Positions 60,976-64,000 of a stretch of 64,000 nucleotides of DNA are shown piece by piece. Source of the stretch: Akkermansiaceae bacterium. GTDB taxonomy: Bacteria; Verrucomicrobiota; Verrucomicrobiia; Verrucomicrobiales; DEV007. The stretch covers positions 92,430 to 156,429 of the forward strand of contig JACKQE010000014.1 in NCBI GenBank assembly GCA_024233005.1. Reading direction: 5' to 3'. The notes below the pieces were generated by a model. The model did not search any database, was not told where the DNA came from, and saw only the letters and a program-made list of their open reading frames with translations. Position 1 is the first letter of the stretch; every line of letters begins with the position of its first letter. The position numbers and the translations under genes were made by a program.

Positions 60976-62202
60976 TCACTTCGTCTTCAGACGGAACATT
61001 CGGCCATCCCAGTTCAACATGATGACTTCGCCCTTCTCATCCGGACAGAAAGCGGTGGGATTCATTTTTTCATTGTTGTTGTCTTCCGGGCGGTACAGCA
61101 CCCGGTTGCTGATTGTCTTTTTCGATTTCAGGTCGTAATCCAGGGCCCAAACCGTTCCAAACTTCCAGTCACCATAAATGTAACAACCTTTCAGAGAAGG
61201 AATGCCATCTCCCCGGTAAACAAAGCCTCCGGTAATGCTCAATCCTTCGGCATGACTGTACTCGAAGATGGGATCGGCAAAAGCCGTGCCGCGTGGCGGA
61301 TCTGATTTCAGATTCAACAAGGACATGTACTCCCGGCGGAAGAGGAAATCGTGGGCTCCTTCACGGAAATCCCAACCGTAATTTTTTCCTCGTTCGATGT
61401 GGTTGATTTCCTCCCACAAATCCTGTCCGACATCAGCCAACCAAAAGACCCCGGTCTCGGCATCTATCCAGCTTCCCCACGGGTTTCGCAGTCCCAGAGC
61501 CCAGATTTCGGGGCAGGCCACCGGATTGTCGAGGAACGGGTTGTCCTTGGGAATGGAATAATTCCTGTGACCTTCGGCAGGTGCGGTTGGATCAATCCTG
61601 AGTAATTTCCCATTCCATCGGGTCAGGTTTTGCGGCTGTTGAAAAACACCGTTCTTGAGGCCTCCGTCCCCTACAGAAATGTAGAGACACCCATCTTGCG
61701 GGCCGAAAACGAGATTCCCTGAGTTGTGGTTCCAATCGGGCTGTGGGATTTCCAAAAGAATGCGCTCCGTAGCCGGATCCGCCCGTGAGGAGTCGCCTGT
61801 GGAGGCTTGAAACTCGCTCACGACGCTGCGTTTTGGGCCTTGTTGGGAGTAGCAGACGTAAAATTTTCTGTTGGTGGCAAAGTCACGGTGAAACGCGAAA
61901 CCGATCAAACCTTCTTCGAAATCCTTTTCCGCCATATTGCGGTCGGAAAGATCGAGGAAAACGGCGTCTCCCGAAGCCGATCCTTCATCCTTTGGCAAGA
62001 TTCTAATTTTGCCGGTTTGTTGGGCAAGAAAGCGGCGGCCCGATCCATCCGGGGCAATCTGGAGGGTGATCGGACGTTCCAAGGTCAACTTTTCGTGGAT
62101 GGCATTCAAGCCAACGCCGGGCGTTTGTGCCCGAACCAGAATCGGAAGCGCAGCTGCCGTCGCAAAGAGAAGAGCGGTCAGGATCGGTGGACGGAATTTC
62201 AT
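60976..62202 (-). CDS. PQQ-dependent glucose/sorbosone dehydrogenase-like protein
   Basis: 408 residues, signal peptide (LTALLFATAAALPILVRAQ). GSDH fold marks: EGLIGFAFHRDFATNRKFYV, WNHNSGNLVFGPQDGCLYISVGDGG, EIWALGLRNPWGSWID, LADVGQDLWEEIN, GKNYGW and GGFVYRGDGIPSLKG. PF07995 (glucose/sorbosone dehydrogenase) six-bladed propeller. Whether it uses PQQ here is unproven; no pqq synthesis genes are seen. Confidence 0.9.
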   Translation of the reverse strand: MKFRPPILTALLFATAAALPILVRAQTPGVGLNAIHEKLTLERPITLQIAPDGSGRRFLAQQTGKIRILPKDEGSASGDAVFLDLSDRNMAEKDFEEGLIGFAFHRDFATNRKFYVCYSQQGPKRSVVSEFQASTGDSSRADPATERILLEIPQPDWNHNSGNLVFGPQDGCLYISVGDGGLKNGVFQQPQNLTRWNGKLLRIDPTAPAEGHRNYSIPKDNPFLDNPVACPEIWALGLRNPWGSWIDAETGVFWLADVGQDLWEEINHIERGKNYGWDFREGAHDFLFRREYMSLLNLKSDPPRGTAFADPIFEYSHAEGLSITGGFVYRGDGIPSLKGCYIYGDWKFGTVWALDYDLKSKKTISNRVLYRPEDNNNEKMNPTAFCPDEKGEVIMLNWDGRMFRLKTK

Positions 62203-62211
62203 GGTTGCTGA

Positions 62212-62240
62212 ATCGTACCAAGTGATGACACCCAGAGCAA
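62212..62240 (-). promoter_or_regulatory. candidate promoter of the PQQ-dehydrogenase-like gene
   Basis: Minus strand: -35 TTGCTC (62240-62235), 17-bp spacer, -10 TACGAT (62217-62212). A 9-nt discriminator leads to the ATG at 62202, so the leader is two or three bases. Weak -35 box. Confidence 0.4.
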
Positions 62241-62324
62241 GGAAAGACTCAATTGGTCGGTAGAGTTTTGGGATGGAGGCCCCTCTCTCGTCTGAAGGAC
62301 AATAGTGCGGCCTTATGGAAACAG

Positions 62325-62353
62325 AAAAGGCGCCGGTGTCACCGGCGCCTTTT
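62325..62353. terminator. perfect palindromic terminator after korB
   Basis: 29-bp palindrome: 14-base arms (AAAAGGCGCCGGTG and its complement) around one central base. On the minus strand it gives a G+C-rich hairpin with a four-T run (flanked by CTGT), ending the korA-korB transcript 28 bp after the korB stop. The plus strand could also use it. Confidence 0.9.
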
Positions 62354-62381
62354 GCTTGGTCAAATTTTTGGAAGGTTTCGA

Positions 62382-63284
62382 CTACTTCAATTGGGCGAAT
62401 CGCTGGGCGATCAGATCTTTACCGCCTGCATTCTTGGCGGCCTCTCTGGAGGAATCAATCCACTTCTGTTCAAGATCATTCTTGGTCGGACGATCCGACT
62501 CGTAAAACAGTCCGAATTTGCCGGGGAATGGCTCCATCGCAATTTTCAGCGCGGCCGCCTGGTCGGTGACATCGTGCTGAGTTTCATCGATGACATCGAA
62601 AACCCCGCCGCGGCGGGGATTGCCGGGGTCGAACACCCCGGGATAGAAGAAGGAGCATTCGGAAAGAACTTCCACCACGCTGAATCCTTTGTGAAGGATG
62701 GCGCGCTCGAAGATTTCCATCATGTGATTGACTTGGGTGGCATGGGAACGGCCCACAAAAGTGGCTCCACCGGCAGTCAGTTTCACCATGGGGTTGATGG
62801 GGCGGTCGATCGCGCCGGTTGGATCCGTCTTGGATTTGAATCCGACTGGCGAGGTGGGGGACGTCTGTTTCTTGGTCAGTCCATAGACAAAATTGTCCAT
62901 GATGACATAGGTCAGGTTGATGTTCTTGCGCGCGGCGTGGTCGAGATGGTTTCCGCCGATGGAATAGCCATCACCGTCGCCACCGAAGGCAAAAACATGG
63001 AGATCTGGCCGGGACAGACTGACTCCCGAAGCGAAAGGCAACGCGCGTCCATGGATGAAATGGACGCCATGACTGTTCACAAAGTAGGGGAACCGGGAAC
63101 TGCAACCGATGCCGGCAATGGTGACAATTTTTTCGTGGGGGATCTGGAGTTTTTCCAGAACCTTGTAGAAGGCGGCGAGAACGGCAAAATCGCCGCAACC
63201 CGGACACCAGGTCGGATGGTCAGCGGACAACTCCTTTTTGGTGAGTTTTTTGGGTTCCGCGTTGGTGGGTGCTGCTACACTCAT
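62382..63284 (-). CDS. korB: 2-oxoacid:ferredoxin oxidoreductase subunit beta
   Basis: 300 residues. Thiamine-diphosphate-binding and Fe-S marks: HPTWCPGCGDFAVL, GIGCSSRFPYFVNSHGVHFIHGRALPFASG, FGGDGDGYSIGGNH and VMDNFVYGLTKKQTSPTSP. Pairs with KorA to make or use 2-oxoglutarate or a related oxoacid with ferredoxin. Starts 38 bp after korA's stop. Confidence 0.95.
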   Translation of the reverse strand: MSVAAPTNAEPKKLTKKELSADHPTWCPGCGDFAVLAAFYKVLEKLQIPHEKIVTIAGIGCSSRFPYFVNSHGVHFIHGRALPFASGVSLSRPDLHVFAFGGDGDGYSIGGNHLDHAARKNINLTYVIMDNFVYGLTKKQTSPTSPVGFKSKTDPTGAIDRPINPMVKLTAGGATFVGRSHATQVNHMMEIFERAILHKGFSVVEVLSECSFFYPGVFDPGNPRRGGVFDVIDETQHDVTDQAAALKIAMEPFPGKFGLFYESDRPTKNDLEQKWIDSSREAAKNAGGKDLIAQRFAQLK

Positions 63285-63322
63285 GTTGGTAGGACTGGGG
63301 AAATTGGGACTGGGAAGGGGTG

Positions 63323-64000
63323 TTAAGCGGTGAGACGATCAATGCCAGCGAGGATTTCTTTGATCGTGAACGTGAGTCCATCGGTTTTGCAGAGCCCCTG
63401 AATACGGGGGTCGCAGTAACGAGCCCGGAGCAGGGTCGCCAACTGACCATAGCCATAGAGTCCCTCGTCGTTCATTTCTGTGACAATGATGTGCTTGTGG
63501 CGGGCAAACAGTTCGACCAGTCCATTGGGCAGAGGGTGGATGTGGCGCAGGTGAATGCACGCGATGCTGCGTCCGGATTCCATGCCGCTTTGGACCGCCG
63601 TCCGGATAGGACCGTAGGTTGACCCCCAACCGACCAGAAGGACCTCTGCGTTTTCAACGCCGAAGTAATCCGGGGCCGGGATCTCGGACATCAAGGCTTT
63701 GATTTTGTCCCGGCGACGGTTGGTCATGTTCTGGTGCATTTTGGGGTTGCCGGAAGGATGGCCCCATTCGTCGTGCTCGAGACCGGTCACAACGGGATAT
63801 TTGCCGCTCAACATGGGAGATCCGGGGGGGGCGTGCTTTGAAGGCGCACCCAACGCATATGGTTTGAAGTCCTCCGGACGGGGGGAAAGATCCAAGACCG
63901 GTTCGATGTAATGCTCGTCCAGTTTGGGCTCGCGGAAGGCTTCGATCCGGCTGGAGAGTGCCTGATCAGTAAGGATGAATACCGGACAGGAATATTTCCG
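63323..64000 (-). CDS. korA: 2-oxoacid:ferredoxin oxidoreductase subunit alpha (5' end beyond window)
   Basis: Partial: the frame is open at base 64000 and ends at TAA 63325-63323. The visible 225 residues hold VFILTDQALSSRIEAFREPKLDEHYIEPVLDLSP, EHDEWGHPSGNPKMHQNMTNRRRDK, EVLLVGWGSTYGPIRTAVQSG and IVTEMNDEGLYGYGQLATLLRARY, the C-terminal part of KorA/PorA-type proteins. It forms an operon with korB. Confidence 0.93.
   Translation of the reverse strand, partial: RKYSCPVFILTDQALSSRIEAFREPKLDEHYIEPVLDLSPRPEDFKPYALGAPSKHAPPGSPMLSGKYPVVTGLEHDEWGHPSGNPKMHQNMTNRRRDKIKALMSEIPAPDYFGVENAEVLLVGWGSTYGPIRTAVQSGMESGRSIACIHLRHIHPLPNGLVELFARHKHIIVTEMNDEGLYGYGQLATLLRARYCDPRIQGLCKTDGLTFTIKEILAGIDRLTA

Noticed and set aside
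62253..63326. 357-codon plus-strand frame
   Set aside because: Mirror of korB; crosses the terminator.

Overview
The window looks like chromosome of a Verrucomicrobiota (PVC group) bacterium. The evidence is a moderately high GC content; a DUF1501 / DUF1549-DUF1553 / cytochrome-WD40 operon with a PAS-AraC regulator, a gene family expanded in Verrucomicrobia and Planctomycetes; a UDPGP-type nucleotidyltransferase of the eukaryote-like family; many secreted proteins with signal or Tat-like leaders; and kdsB, which implies a KDO-containing outer membrane. I see no IS elements, prophage, CRISPR array, tRNA or rRNA. The content is housekeeping genes in short operons on both strands, mixed with poorly characterised lineage-specific genes.

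Layout. 1-6.3 kb: a TlpA-like thioredoxin, a proC / UDPGP / lipoprotein operon, an EVE protein, an SGNH esterase and an MBL-fold hydrolase. 6.3-10 kb: two secreted proteins and an orphan two-partner-secretion outer-membrane transporter, closed by a strong bidirectional terminator. 10-15 kb: glcF coupled to an O-succinylbenzoate-synthase-like enolase, a 51-residue protein with its own promoter, a MidA-type methyltransferase and an orphan PqqD/HlyD-like membrane protein. 15-20.5 kb: macrodomain, AI-2E permease, a ClpX-like unfoldase with a duplicated C-terminal domain, a degenerate nucleotide-cyclase-like membrane protein and recR. 20.5-25.9 kb: MBL exonuclease, TPR protein with a repeat-encoded Pro/Ala tail, cysK, phhB, DUF1460 amidase, GYF_2 membrane protein. 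26-28 kb: an ECF sigma factor followed by a membrane protein that looks like a YfbK-type protein lacking its VWA domain. 28-32.6 kb: ABC-F ATPase, gamma-glutamyltransferase, metallophosphoesterase. 33-40.3 kb: the extracytoplasmic cytochrome operon and its divergent AraC regulator.

40-51 kb: DUF2721, phoH, two secreted proteins, the coupled kdsB-pyrG-HAD operon (CTP synthesis next to CMP-KDO synthesis), folP, a secreted low-complexity protein plus pseudopilin, an AEC transporter and a D,D-carboxypeptidase with a coiled coil. 51-60 kb: priA, 3-hydroxyacyl-CoA dehydrogenase, NdpA/YejK, two amidohydrolases, a PotB/PotC-like permease pair without ATPase or binding protein, and aroE. 60-64 kb: a lipoprotein, a PQQ-type glucose dehydrogenase and korBA, with korA running off the right edge.

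A recurrent feature is a good -10 box (often with a -35 box) placed 4-9 nt before the ATG of several first-of-operon genes, which suggests leaderless mRNAs. Genes inside operons instead show Shine-Dalgarno sites or ATGA/GTGA overlaps. The strongest candidates for undescribed biology are the sigma/VWA-less pair, the ClpX-like + pseudo-cyclase + recR cluster, the 51-aa protein and the cytochrome operon.
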